Assembly (NCBI GenBank): GCA_900547815.1
Contig: URHY01000001.1
Span: 1 to 64,000, forward strand
Reading direction: 5' to 3'
DNA from: an uncultured Solobacterium sp.
GTDB taxonomy: Bacteria > Bacillota_I > Bacilli_A > Erysipelotrichales > Erysipelotrichaceae
DNA length: 64,000 bases
Within the stretch, counting starts at the first letter, position 1; each line of letters opens with the position of its first letter. The position numbers and the translations under genes were made by a program. The notes beneath the pieces are model-generated. The model made no database searches. It saw only the letters and a list, made by a program, of their open reading frames with translations, and had not been told where the DNA came from. Positions 51,134-59,623 of the stretch are shown here, in pieces.

Positions 51134-51952
51134 ATGGAAATAAAAGAATTAGAACTTCATGCAAACAATATTCGTAAAAATATATTAACCGAAGTACATA
51201 GTGCTAACTCAGGACATCCAGGAGGATCTTTGAGTGGTGCAGATATTTTAACAGAAATCTATTTTGAACAGATGGATATCAATAAAAACAATGTTGATTC
51301 AATTGATCGTGATCGTTTTGTGTTAAGTAAAGGGCATGCGAGTCCATTATTGTATGGAACATTAAAAGAAAAGGGTTTGTTAGATGATGATTTAACTACA
51401 TTTAGAAAGATCAATTCAAATTTACAAGGACATCCCAACATGAATGAAGTTACAGGTGTAGACATGTCTACAGGATCTTTAGGACAAGGTATTTCTTGTG
51501 CCGTAGGTATGGCTATTGTCAATAAGCAAGTCGATAAGAATACACATCGAATTTATTGCTTATTAGGTGATGGGGAATGTGAAGAAGGACAAGTATGGGA
51601 AGCTTGCATGGCAGCAGCTCACTATAAATTGGATAACTTATGTGCCGTTTTAGACTACAATCATTTACAGATTGATGGAAATATTGATGATGTGATTTCA
51701 CCAGAGCCATTCGCAAGTAAATTTGAATCTTTTGGATGGAACGTATTGGATGTGAATGGACATGATTTTGATGAATTAAGAAATGCATTCAATCAAGCTA
51801 AGAATGAAAAGGGAAAACCAACAATGATCATTGCCCATACAATCAAAGGTAAGGGTGTATCCTTCATGGAAAATAACTATGCATGGCATGGTACGGCTCC
51901 AAATGATGAACAATATGAAACGGCAATGAAAGAGTTAGGAGGTCTTGAATAA
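51134..51952 (+). CDS. Transketolase, N-terminal subunit
   Basis: 272 residues from ATG 51134. Thiamine-diphosphate binding half: HSANSGHPGGSLS, SKGHASPLLY, TGSLGQG, and LLGDGECEEGQVWEA (G-D-G motif). The stop overlaps the next start. Split transketolases are common in Firmicutes catabolic operons; here it would route D-xylulose 5-phosphate from ascorbate into the pentose phosphate pathway. Confidence 0.9.
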   Translation: MEIKELELHANNIRKNILTEVHSANSGHPGGSLSGADILTEIYFEQMDINKNNVDSIDRDRFVLSKGHASPLLYGTLKEKGLLDDDLTTFRKINSNLQGHPNMNEVTGVDMSTGSLGQGISCAVGMAIVNKQVDKNTHRIYCLLGDGECEEGQVWEACMAAAHYKLDNLCAVLDYNHLQIDGNIDDVISPEPFASKFESFGWNVLDVNGHDFDELRNAFNQAKNEKGKPTMIIAHTIKGKGVSFMENNYAWHGTAPNDEQYETAMKELGGLE

Positions 51953-52878
51953 TGGCAAAAGAAGCAACACGTAATGCCTACGGAAAGGCTTTGGCAGAAT
52001 TAGTTGTAGAAAGAGATGATGTATTAGTATTAGATGCGGATCTTACAAAATCGACAAAGACAATCGATGCCAAAAAGGCAAGACCGGAACATCATTTCAA
52101 CATGGGAATTGCCGAAGGAAATATGATGGCAGTCGCTGCAGGCATGGCTGCATCAAATAAAGTGGTTTACGCATCAAGTTTTGCGATGTTTGCGGCAGGC
52201 CGAGCTTTTGAGCAGATTCGTAATAGTATTTGTTATCCTAACTTGAATGTAAAAGTATGTGTTACACATGCCGGTATCAGTGTTGGAGAAGATGGTGCAA
52301 GTCATCAATGTATTGAAGATATTGCACTTATGAGAAGTATTCCAAATATGAAAGTATTTGTACCATGTGATCAATATCAGGCAAAAGCTATTGTAAAGGC
52401 AGTAGCTGATATAGATGGACCTTGTTATGTAAGACTGGGTCGTGGTGCAGTGGAAGATGTATATGATGAAAATTATAAGTTTGAATTGGGTAAAGGAAAA
52501 GTTTTAAGAGAAGGTCATAAAATCGCATTGGTTGCGACAGGAATGATGGTGCAAGAGGCATTGAAAGCCACTAAAATTTTAGCTAAAGAAGATATTTCTG
52601 TTACAGTTGTAGATATGCCTTGTATCAAGCCAATCGATGAAGAGTTGATTGAAGAAATCGCAAAATCTTATGAATTGATCATTACTTGCGAAGAACATAA
52701 TGTATATGGAGGATTAGGAAGTGCAGTGAGTGAAGTAACTTCTAAGAAGAGTCCAGTGCGTATGGAAATGATGGGCATGCAGGATACTTTTGGAGAGAGT
52801 GGAACCCCAAATGAACTACTAGCTAAATATGGTTTGAATGCGGATCATATTGTTGAAAAGGTAAAGGAATGTCTTTAA
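51952..52878 (+). CDS. Transketolase, C-terminal subunit
   Basis: 308 residues with the pyrimidine-binding and C-terminal domains: FNMGIAEGNMMAVAAGMA (catalytic Glu), THAGISVGEDGASHQ, YVRLGRGAVE, TCEEHNVYGGLGSAVSE. It forms the active site with the N-terminal subunit and overlaps both neighbours. Confidence 0.9.
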   Translation: MAKEATRNAYGKALAELVVERDDVLVLDADLTKSTKTIDAKKARPEHHFNMGIAEGNMMAVAAGMAASNKVVYASSFAMFAAGRAFEQIRNSICYPNLNVKVCVTHAGISVGEDGASHQCIEDIALMRSIPNMKVFVPCDQYQAKAIVKAVADIDGPCYVRLGRGAVEDVYDENYKFELGKGKVLREGHKIALVATGMMVQEALKATKILAKEDISVTVVDMPCIKPIDEELIEEIAKSYELIITCEEHNVYGGLGSAVSEVTSKKSPVRMEMMGMQDTFGESGTPNELLAKYGLNADHIVEKVKECL

Positions 52879-53648
52879 AAAATATTAAATTGATTGTTGC
52901 TGATTTAGATGGCACGCTTTTGCATGATGATAAAAGTTTAGATCAAAATATTAAAAGTGTTCTGATTGAAAAGAATGTTCCACTTACTTTTGTATCGGGT
53001 CGAAATGTGCATATTATTCAGGATTATATAAAAGAATTAAATATTACTTTACCTTATATTACGAATAATGGAGCAAACATGTTTTTGGGTGATACATGTA
53101 TTTATGAATGTCCAATTGATTCTAGTGAATTAAAGACTTGTTTAAATATATTAGTCGCAAACAAAGTTGCGTTCCTGGCTTATACGAATCAGACAATCTA
53201 TTCAGTTGGATCTCAAGATGGGTTAGATGAATTTAAGAAACGATTGATTGGTAAATGCAAAATTGTTGAAGATGCCAATATTGCAGATATTGTTAGGGAA
53301 TCAATATTTAAGGTTGTGATGATTCATCCAAATATGGAAAAGATAAAAAATCAATTAAATTCTGTTTGTGACAAAACATTATGTATGCAATCGGAAGGTA
53401 TTATTTATACTTTAACAAATAAGGATTCGACGAAGGGTAAAACCTTGTTAAAGCTTTTAAAATATCTTGATATGGAGCCAAGTTCTGTATTAGCTTTTGG
53501 TGATAACTATAATGACATTTCTATGTTTGAAGTTGTCGAAGGGGTTGCGGTAGAGAATGCGCAGGATCGTTTAAAAGAAGTCGCAAAGTATTTAACAAAA
53601 TCAAATGAAGATGATGGAGTTTCTTATTTCATTCAAAAGAATTTGTGA
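52869..53648 (+). CDS. Cof-type HAD phosphatase
   Basis: 259 residues. HAD motifs: VADLDGTLLHDD (catalytic Asp pair), TFVSGRN, and FGDNYNDISMFE. A Cof/YkrA class IIB hydrolase, which usually acts on sugar phosphates or cofactors. As the last gene of the ula operon it may clear an excess sugar phosphate. Confidence 0.85.
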   Translation: MSLKNIKLIVADLDGTLLHDDKSLDQNIKSVLIEKNVPLTFVSGRNVHIIQDYIKELNITLPYITNNGANMFLGDTCIYECPIDSSELKTCLNILVANKVAFLAYTNQTIYSVGSQDGLDEFKKRLIGKCKIVEDANIADIVRESIFKVVMIHPNMEKIKNQLNSVCDKTLCMQSEGIIYTLTNKDSTKGKTLLKLLKYLDMEPSSVLAFGDNYNDISMFEVVEGVAVENAQDRLKEVAKYLTKSNEDDGVSYFIQKNL

Positions 53649-53672
53649 TAGATAAATTTCTATCACTTTTTT
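53645..53672 (+). terminator. ula operon terminator
   Basis: GTGATAGA and TCTATCAC pair around TAAATT and are followed by TTTTTT; the stop codon lies in the stem. Confidence 0.85.
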
Positions 53673-53673
53673 A

Positions 53674-53702
53674 TTGACTTTGGAAAAACAAACTCCTATA
53701 AT
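53674..53702 (+). promoter_or_regulatory. cysK promoter
   Basis: TTGACT (53674-53679), exactly 17 bases, TATAAT (53697-53702). Predicted start near 53709, leaving a leader of ~100 nt. Confidence 0.8.
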
Positions 53703-53712
53703 GCCTATAAAG

Positions 53713-53728
53713 TTACTAGGAATAGTAA
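53713..53728 (+). promoter_or_regulatory. Perfect palindrome at the start of the cysK leader
   Basis: TTACTAGGAATAGTAA, 6-bp arms around GGAA, immediately after the predicted start point. It could be an operator for the Rrf2 protein encoded at 57159 or an RNA hairpin protecting the 5' end. Confidence 0.5.
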
Positions 53729-53743
53729 GCGGAGGCACTGATT

Positions 53744-53776
53744 ATGAAACGATGTTGTAGCTCTTTAAATGAATAA
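53744..53776 (+). CDS. Candidate Cys-rich leader peptide of cysK
   Basis: GGAGG (53731-53735) correctly precedes an ATG encoding MKRCCSSLNE and a TAA. Tandem Cys codons in a tiny ORF just upstream of cysteine synthase fit a translation-dependent cysteine sensor. The context (consensus promoter, then leader ORF, then cysK) supports this, but no clear attenuator stem follows. Confidence 0.5.
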   Translation: MKRCCSSLNE

Positions 53777-53807
53777 TATTGAATTTGTTTAATAGGAGGA
53801 AAAGAAA

Positions 53808-54740
53808 ATGACAGTATATAAAGCAATTTCAGATTTAATTGGAAATACGCCATTAGTAGAATTAACACATATTGAAGAAAAAGAAAGTTTAGAAGCTAGC
53901 GTTGTTGCAAAAGTAGAATTCTTTAATCCAGCTGGAAGTGTAAAGGATCGTATCGCAAAGAAAATGATTGAAGATGCTGAGAAAAAAGGGTTGATTAAGC
54001 TAGGAGCTACATTGATTGAGCCAACAAGTGGAAATACGGGTATTGGTATTGCGTCTGTTGCAGCAGCTAAGGGATATAAGGCTATTATGACAATGCCTGA
54101 AACAATGAGTGTAGAGCGTCGTAATTTATTGAAGGCTTATGGTGCAAAAGTTGTTTTAACAGATGGAAAGGCTGGTATGAAAGGGGCTATCGCAAAAGCA
54201 CAGGAATTGGCTGCAGCTACACCTAACAGCTTTATTCCAAGTCAATTTGAAAACCCATCTAATCCTCAGGCTCATTATGAATCAACTGGTCCAGAAATTT
54301 GGAAGGATACAGAAGGAAAAGTTGATATTTTTGTTGCCGGTGTTGGAACAGGTGGTACTGTAAGTGGTACAGGTAAATATTTGAAGGATCAAAATCCAAA
54401 TGTAAAAGTGGTTGCGGTTGAACCTGCAACAAGTCCAGTATTATCCCAAGGTCATGCAGGTCCTCATGGTATTCAAGGTATTGGTGCTGGTTTTGTTCCG
54501 AAAACATTGGATACAAGTGTATATGATGAAGTCTTTACAGTCACAAATGAACAGGCTTATGAAACAGGTCGTTTAATTGCACATAATGAAGGTATGCTAG
54601 TGGGTATTTCAAGTGGTGCTGCTACATATGCGGCTATTCAGATCGCAAAACGCCCTGAAAACAAAGGGAAAACAATCGTCGTGTTATTACCAGATACTGG
54701 TGAGCGTTATTTATCCACTCCAATGTTTGCAGAACAATAA
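53808..54740 (+). CDS. cysK: Cysteine synthase A (O-acetylserine sulfhydrylase)
   Basis: 310 residues. PLP Lys46 in [10 protein letters not shown], phosphate and substrate loop TSGNTG (73-78), [12 protein letters not shown] and SSGAA. Makes cysteine from O-acetylserine and sulfide. Strong AGGAGG upstream. Convergent with metA over a shared terminator. Confidence 0.95.
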   Translation: MTVYKAISDLIGNTPLVELTHIEEKESLEASVVAKVEFFNPAGSVKDRIAKKMIEDAEKKGLIKLGATLIEPTSGNTGIGIASVAAAKGYKAIMTMPETMSVERRNLLKAYGAKVVLTDGKAGMKGAIAKAQELAAATPNSFIPSQFENPSNPQAHYESTGPEIWKDTEGKVDIFVAGVGTGGTVSGTGKYLKDQNPNVKVVAVEPATSPVLSQGHAGPHGIQGIGAGFVPKTLDTSVYDEVFTVTNEQAYETGRLIAHNEGMLVGISSGAATYAAIQIAKRPENKGKTIVVLLPDTGERYLSTPMFAEQ

Positions 54741-54743
54741 AAA

Positions 54744-54772
54744 ACGAAGTAAAAAGTTACTTCGTAAATGTC
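54744..54772. terminator. Bidirectional terminator between cysK and metA
   Basis: ACGAAGTAA (54744-54752) pairs perfectly with TTACTTCGT (54757-54765). The metA stop codon is in the stem, and A/T runs lie on both sides. Confidence 0.85.
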
Positions 54773-55737
54773 TTGGCATAGCCATGATCTTCTCTAGAAC
54801 CCGTACCAATGGGTTCTTTTATTTTTCCAATTTCTTCAATTTCAAATGGTGTTAATTGATATACATAGTTTAGCCAGTTTCGATATAGAAGATTGGCATG
54901 GCTTCTCCATTTTAAAATAGGTTCTTTTTCTGGATCATCATCGGGAAAATAATTGAATGGAATATGGATGGGTTTATTGGCTTTTAAATCTCTGAAATAT
55001 TCATCTTTTAATGTTTCTTTTCCATATTCTAAATGACCTAAAATAAATATTTGACGATAGTCTTTTGTGACAATGATATTTGAACCAATTTCATCATTTT
55101 TAGATAGAATAGATAAGCATTTTACTTTTTTAACTGCTTCTTCATCAATAGCGGTATGTCTTGAATGCGGTGTATAGTGGATTTCATCGAAGCCATTGGT
55201 TAAAAAGTCATATTCATCGACTAATTGTTCTGGAAAGATGCCAAATACTTTTTCTGGCAAGATATGTTTTTGAATTCCATAATGATAATACAGTCCAGCT
55301 TGGGCTCCCCAACAAATATGTAGTGTGGAATATACATGAGTTTTAGACCATTCCATGATTTCTTCAAGTTCACTCCAATAATCCACATCTTCATATTCTA
55401 GATGTTCTACTGGAGCACCTGTAATGATCATTCCATCGTAATAATTATTTTTTAATTTTTCAAAATATGTATAGAATTTAACTAAATGATCCTGACTTGT
55501 ATTTTTAGAAACATGGTTTTTTACCATCATAAAATCAATATCAACTTGTAGTGCACTTTTAGAAATTAATCGTAAGATTTGGGTTTCTGTTTCTATTTTT
55601 TTAGGCATTAGATTTAGAATCACGATCTTTAATGGTCGAATTCTTTGTCTATGTGCACTTTTATCTTCAATCGCAAAGATTTTTTCACTTTCTAATATGT
55701 CTTTTGCGGGCAAATCATCGGGTATGTTGATTGGCAT
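54757..55737 (-). CDS. metA: Homoserine O-acyltransferase MetA
   Basis: 326 residues, slightly longer than usual. Catalytic Cys142 in LHICWGAQAGLY, NLMPKKIETE near the N-terminus, and GHLEYGKETL with the catalytic His and Glu. The enzyme activates homoserine; many Firmicutes MetA proteins use acetyl-CoA rather than succinyl-CoA, and the adjacent metY favours acetylation. TATAAT (complement around 55769) and AAAGGAGTTG lie upstream. Confidence 0.92.
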   Translation of the reverse strand: MPINIPDDLPAKDILESEKIFAIEDKSAHRQRIRPLKIVILNLMPKKIETETQILRLISKSALQVDIDFMMVKNHVSKNTSQDHLVKFYTYFEKLKNNYYDGMIITGAPVEHLEYEDVDYWSELEEIMEWSKTHVYSTLHICWGAQAGLYYHYGIQKHILPEKVFGIFPEQLVDEYDFLTNGFDEIHYTPHSRHTAIDEEAVKKVKCLSILSKNDEIGSNIIVTKDYRQIFILGHLEYGKETLKDEYFRDLKANKPIHIPFNYFPDDDPEKEPILKWRSHANLLYRNWLNYVYQLTPFEIEEIGKIKEPIGTGSREDHGYAKTFTK

Positions 55738-55785
55738 ATATGAACAACTCCTTTTTTGTATATCTACTATTATACGCGAAAAAAA

Positions 55786-55810
55786 ACAGAATGGAAATTT
55801 CCATTCTGTA
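55786..55810 (-). terminator. metY terminator
   Basis: A perfect 24-bp palindrome (ACAGAATGGAAA and its complement) followed on the minus strand by TTTTTTT. Confidence 0.85.
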
Positions 55811-55815
55811 AAAGG

Positions 55816-57093
55816 CTAAGCTTTCATGGCATCTAGTGCTTGTTGTAAATCGTCGATGATGTCTTGTGCATCTTCAAGACCTACAGAGAAACGAATTAAG
55901 TCTGGAGCCACACCAGCTTCTTTTAATTGTTCTTCACTCATTTGACGGTGCGTATGACTTGCTGGGTGTAATAGACAAGTTTTTGCGTCGGCAACATGGG
56001 TTACGATCGAAGCTAATTTTAGGCTGTCCATAAATTTTTCAGTTTGATCACGATCGGCTTTTAATCCAAATGACAATACACCACAAGTTCCATTCGGACA
56101 ATATTTTTTAGCTAGTTCATGATGAGGGTCACTTTCAAGATCTGCATATTTTACCCATGCAACATCTTCATTGGCTTCTAAGTATTTAGCTACAGCTAAT
56201 GCATTTGCACAATGTGCCTTCATACGAACAGCTAATGATTCTAGTCCTAAGTTTAGATAATATGCATTTTGAGGTGCTTGGATTGATCCTAAATCACGCA
56301 TCAATTGACTTGTAGCTTTTGTGATATAAGCTAATTCACCAAATTTTTCAGCATAGACAATACCATGGTAGGATTCATCTGGTGTAGTTAGTCCTGGATA
56401 TTTATCGGCGTGTTCTAACCAGTTGAAATTACCGCTATCTACAATGGCCCCACCTACACAAGATGCATGTCCATCCATGTATTTTGTGGTAGAGTGAGTA
56501 ACGATATCAGCTCCCCATTGGATTGGTTGACACATAATTGGTGTAGCAAATGTGTTATCGATAATTAATGGCACTCCATTCGCATGTGCAACTTTCGCAA
56601 ATTTTTCAATATCAAAAATACGTACAGTTGGGTTTGTGATTGTTTCTCCAAAGACACATTTTGTGTTTGGCTTGAATTCTTTTTGGAGATCTTCTTCACT
56701 GATTTCTGGGTCAACAAATGTACAATCAATACCCATTTTCTTCATTGTTACACCAAATAGGTTGTATGTTCCACCATAGATGGCACTAGAAGCAATTAAG
56801 TGATCTCCTGCTTCACAGATATTGAATACCGCAAAGAAGTTTGCAGCTTGTCCACTTGATGTAAGCATTGCAGCAATACCACCTTCTAATGCAGCAATCT
56901 TACTTGCGACAATATCATTTGTTGGGTTTTGAAGTCGTGAATAGAAATATCCACTGTCTTCTAAGTCGAATAATCTTCCCATTTGAAGACTTGAATCGTA
57001 TTTAAAAGTTGTACTTTGATAAATTGGAACTTCTCTTGGCTCACCATTTTTTGGCTCATAGCCAGCATGTAAACATTTTGTTTCAGTTTTCAT
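55816..57093 (-). CDS. metY: O-acetylhomoserine sulfhydrylase
   Basis: 425 residues of the Cys/Met-metabolism PLP family: PIYQSTTFKYDS, SGQAANFFAVFNI, PLIIDNTFATP, HSTTKYMDGH (PLP lysine) and the C-terminal RFSVGLEDAQDII. Combines O-acetylhomoserine (from MetA) with sulfide to homocysteine. The upstream region has no SAM riboswitch-like structure. Confidence 0.92.
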   Translation of the reverse strand: MKTETKCLHAGYEPKNGEPREVPIYQSTTFKYDSSLQMGRLFDLEDSGYFYSRLQNPTNDIVASKIAALEGGIAAMLTSSGQAANFFAVFNICEAGDHLIASSAIYGGTYNLFGVTMKKMGIDCTFVDPEISEEDLQKEFKPNTKCVFGETITNPTVRIFDIEKFAKVAHANGVPLIIDNTFATPIMCQPIQWGADIVTHSTTKYMDGHASCVGGAIVDSGNFNWLEHADKYPGLTTPDESYHGIVYAEKFGELAYITKATSQLMRDLGSIQAPQNAYYLNLGLESLAVRMKAHCANALAVAKYLEANEDVAWVKYADLESDPHHELAKKYCPNGTCGVLSFGLKADRDQTEKFMDSLKLASIVTHVADAKTCLLHPASHTHRQMSEEQLKEAGVAPDLIRFSVGLEDAQDIIDDLQQALDAMKA

Positions 57094-57158
57094 AATAAAT
57101 TAACCTCATTTCCTATCCATTATTGTAATATTATCTTTAAAAAAAGTAAAAGAAAAGC

Positions 57159-57587
57159 TTAGATTATATAATCAAAGCTTTGTTCGTGAATTAAAATGTC
57201 TTGGAGTGTGATTCCTTTTAAATAGGTTTCAATCACTTGATTTAATCCTTCATAAATATAAAGTGTTGCACAATCTTCTTTTCTCGGACATGTATTTACA
57301 TCCAAATCTAGGCAGGCAACACAGGATAAATTTCCTTCAGTTGCGACTAATACATCATATACACAGATTTGGTCTGGACTTTTAGAAAGTTTGTATCCAC
57401 CTTGAAAACCACGGTTGGATTGAACCATTTGGCTCTTGGTAAGAATGGGTACGATTTGTTCCAAATATTTTTTGGAGATATTTTGTCTTGCGGCAATGTC
57501 TTTTAGTGTTATAAAACCTGAATCATTATGTTGAGCTAAATCTATAAGTAAGCGAAGGGCATAGCGTCCTTTAGTTGATATTTTCAT
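57159..57587 (-). CDS. Rrf2-family regulator (CymR/IscR-like)
   Basis: 142 residues from ATG 57587 with AAAGGGG upstream; an upstream in-frame start at 57644 is unlikely. Winged helix MKISTKGRYALRLLIDLA, then NISKKYLEQIVPIL and GGYKLSK. Cys89, Cys92, Cys100 and Cys106 form a cluster, so it could bind an Fe-S centre as IscR does, or act like CymR in sulfur control. The neighbouring cysK, metA and metY genes point to sulfur amino-acid regulation. Confidence 0.85.
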   Translation of the reverse strand: MKISTKGRYALRLLIDLAQHNDSGFITLKDIAARQNISKKYLEQIVPILTKSQMVQSNRGFQGGYKLSKSPDQICVYDVLVATEGNLSCVACLDLDVNTCPRKEDCATLYIYEGLNQVIETYLKGITLQDILIHEQSFDYII

Positions 57588-57655
57588 TTTTATTCCCCTT
57601 TTCTTTCTATTATAATAATATATATTTAGTAGGTTTTCTAGCAAAGAGGTAAAAA

Positions 57656-58480
57656 ATGGTTAAAATTATTGCTTTTGATTTAGATGGAACTTTGTATGAT
57701 AAGCATAAACATATTGATGAAGATACAATTCATAAAATAATTGAATTTGAACAAAAGGACATTATAGTTGGGATCGTGACTGGAAGATTTTATGAAGAGT
57801 TGGGTGAAGTAATTAAAATATTGAAATTACGAGAATACAATGGTTTTGTGGCAAGTTCAAATGGTTTAGAAATACATGACTTTTCAGATGGAGAGATGAA
57901 GAGTTTTACTCGTTTATCCAAGGATGAAGTAAAAGGTATAGTAAAAGAAGCTAAGAAGCATCATTTAATTAGTTATGTTTGGCAAAATGGTGGATATACG
58001 ATGTTTGGTGTTTCTGTTATGAATATTATTAAGAAAATATTTTCAATTATTCCTTTGGATTCACATTATATAAAATCATTACAAAAAGCAAAATTTGAAA
58101 AGGATGTTGTATTAAATGAAGCATTGTATGATAAGGTTTGTTTTGCGGGGATTACAATCCCAAAATTTAAAACATCAGTTTTAAAACACCATCCACAATA
58201 TCGGTTTTATGATGTGGGGAAACTTGGAACCGAATTATGTAAAAGGGATGTAGGTAAGCTTGAAGCCATTCGATATATATGTAGGAAGAAGGGTGTATCA
58301 ATTTCTAATGTAATGGCATTTGGAGATAATGGAAATGATGTGGAATTACTTGCATCTTGTGGATATGGTGTTGCGATGAAAAATGGGAGTGCACAGGCAA
58401 AAAAAGTCGCTAAATATATTAGCGACTATACAAATAATGAAAAGGGCGTACTTCGTTTTATGAATTCGTTTTTTGAATGA
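57656..58480 (+). CDS. Cof-type HAD hydrolase
   Basis: 274 residues. AFDLDGTLYD, GIVTGRFYEE, and FGDNGNDVELLASCGYGVAM are class IIB HAD motifs. Related in type to the enzyme at 52869 but clearly different in sequence. AAAGAGG precedes the ATG. The 3' end overlaps the convergent DUF308 gene by 23 bases. Confidence 0.85.
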   Translation: MVKIIAFDLDGTLYDKHKHIDEDTIHKIIEFEQKDIIVGIVTGRFYEELGEVIKILKLREYNGFVASSNGLEIHDFSDGEMKSFTRLSKDEVKGIVKEAKKHHLISYVWQNGGYTMFGVSVMNIIKKIFSIIPLDSHYIKSLQKAKFEKDVVLNEALYDKVCFAGITIPKFKTSVLKHHPQYRFYDVGKLGTELCKRDVGKLEAIRYICRKKGVSISNVMAFGDNGNDVELLASCGYGVAMKNGSAQAKKVAKYISDYTNNEKGVLRFMNSFFE

Positions 58481-58979
58481 AATATTGATCTAAAAAGATT
58501 AGGATTCCATTTAAGACTAAGAAGGATCCGGTTAAAGAGAAAATAAAGTCTAAGGATTGAATGGGTTTCATAAGCAATACAACACCAATGACTAGAATGA
58601 ATATAGCTCCTGCAAGATTGACTTTCCACTTTTCAAATCCATTGTCTTTTAAGAGTAATACTTTTTGAAAATGGGATAGCGAATTGATAATCAATACGAT
58701 TCCGACAAGCATAGGTAAAATACTGATAAATTTCTTAGGATCAAAACTCATATACAGGCCTGCAGATAATAGGAATAGACTTAATATAAGTGTTGTGAAT
58801 GTTATACTATTTCTTTTTTTGAAATATGTATAAAGAAATAGAATCGCGATGATTAAAAAGATCAATCCAATAACACGTGTAATTGTTGTTAATATGGATA
58901 CGTTAAATATGCATAAGACTAAGCCAGACAGGACACATAGAATGGCAGATGATATAGCTTCTGTTTTTGTTTCTTTCAT
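58458..58979 (-). CDS. DUF308/HdeD-like membrane protein
   Basis: 173 residues from ATG 58979 (GAAAGG upstream). Six membrane helices in hairpin pairs, e.g. ILCVLSGLVLCIFNVSIL, VIGLIFLIIAILFLYTYF, ISILPMLVGIVLIINSL and GAIFILVIGVVLLM, as in HdeD-type proteins. Function unknown. Confidence 0.75.
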   Translation of the reverse strand: MKETKTEAISSAILCVLSGLVLCIFNVSILTTITRVIGLIFLIIAILFLYTYFKKRNSITFTTLILSLFLLSAGLYMSFDPKKFISILPMLVGIVLIINSLSHFQKVLLLKDNGFEKWKVNLAGAIFILVIGVVLLMKPIQSLDFIFSLTGSFLVLNGILIFLDQYFIQKTNS

Positions 58980-59042
58980 ATAATCACAACCTTTCACAAT
59001 TATTATAGTCTGTTGTATACTAAATCTAAAGAGGTGACGAAC

Positions 59043-59588
59043 ATGAAAGTAGCAGTGTTATTAGAAAATGGATTTGAAGAATTAGAAGCGATGGGTCCAA
59101 TTGCCCTACTTAGACGCGGTGGACTTGATGTGGATATGATTGGTGTCAACAATGAAAAACAGGTTACGGGTCGTTTTGGTGTAACTTATTCAAGTGTATA
59201 TCCAATGAATACATATGACTTTAGTGATGTGGATTGTTTAGTTTTACCTGGTGGTCCACATTATCAAAAGCTAGAAAAAAATGAAGAAGTATTAAAATTA
59301 GCTCATGAATTTGCCGAAAATAAAGTATTGGCAGCTATTTGTGCTTCTCCAACGATTTTAGGTCATGAAGGTATCTTAAAAGGTAAGAAATATACTTGTT
59401 TTAAAAATATGGATGAAGATTTTGGTGGTGAATACCAATATGAATATGCCGTTACAGACGGAAACATCATTACGGGTGTAAGTGCGGCAGCAAGTATTGA
59501 GTTTGCGTTTGCGATTCTAGAAAAGCTTTGTGGTAAAGAACATACAGAAAAAGTAAAAGCATCGATTTATTATGATGCAAAGCATTAA
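59043..59588 (+). CDS. DJ-1/PfpI family protein
   Basis: 181 residues from ATG 59043 (AGAGGTGA upstream). Nucleophile Cys100 in AAICASPTILG, Glu near residue 13 (NGFEELEA), LVLPGGPHY, and TGVSAAASIEFA at the C-terminus: the DJ-1/ThiJ pattern of protective or deglycase-like proteins. Confidence 0.88.
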   Translation: MKVAVLLENGFEELEAMGPIALLRRGGLDVDMIGVNNEKQVTGRFGVTYSSVYPMNTYDFSDVDCLVLPGGPHYQKLEKNEEVLKLAHEFAENKVLAAICASPTILGHEGILKGKKYTCFKNMDEDFGGEYQYEYAVTDGNIITGVSAAASIEFAFAILEKLCGKEHTEKVKASIYYDAKH

Positions 59589-59622
59589 AAAAATTGTCAT
59601 CGTGAATGATGACAATTTTTAT
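59588..59622. terminator. Bidirectional terminator
   Basis: AAATTGTCATC (59591-59601) and GATGACAATTT (59608-59618) around GTGAAT, with A and T runs, between the DJ-1 and permease genes. Confidence 0.88.
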
Positions 59623-59623
59623 T

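Noticed and set aside
53703-53807. T-box or SAM riboswitch upstream of cysK
   Set aside because: The ~100-nt leader is too short and lacks the T-box sequence and the stems of a SAM riboswitch.
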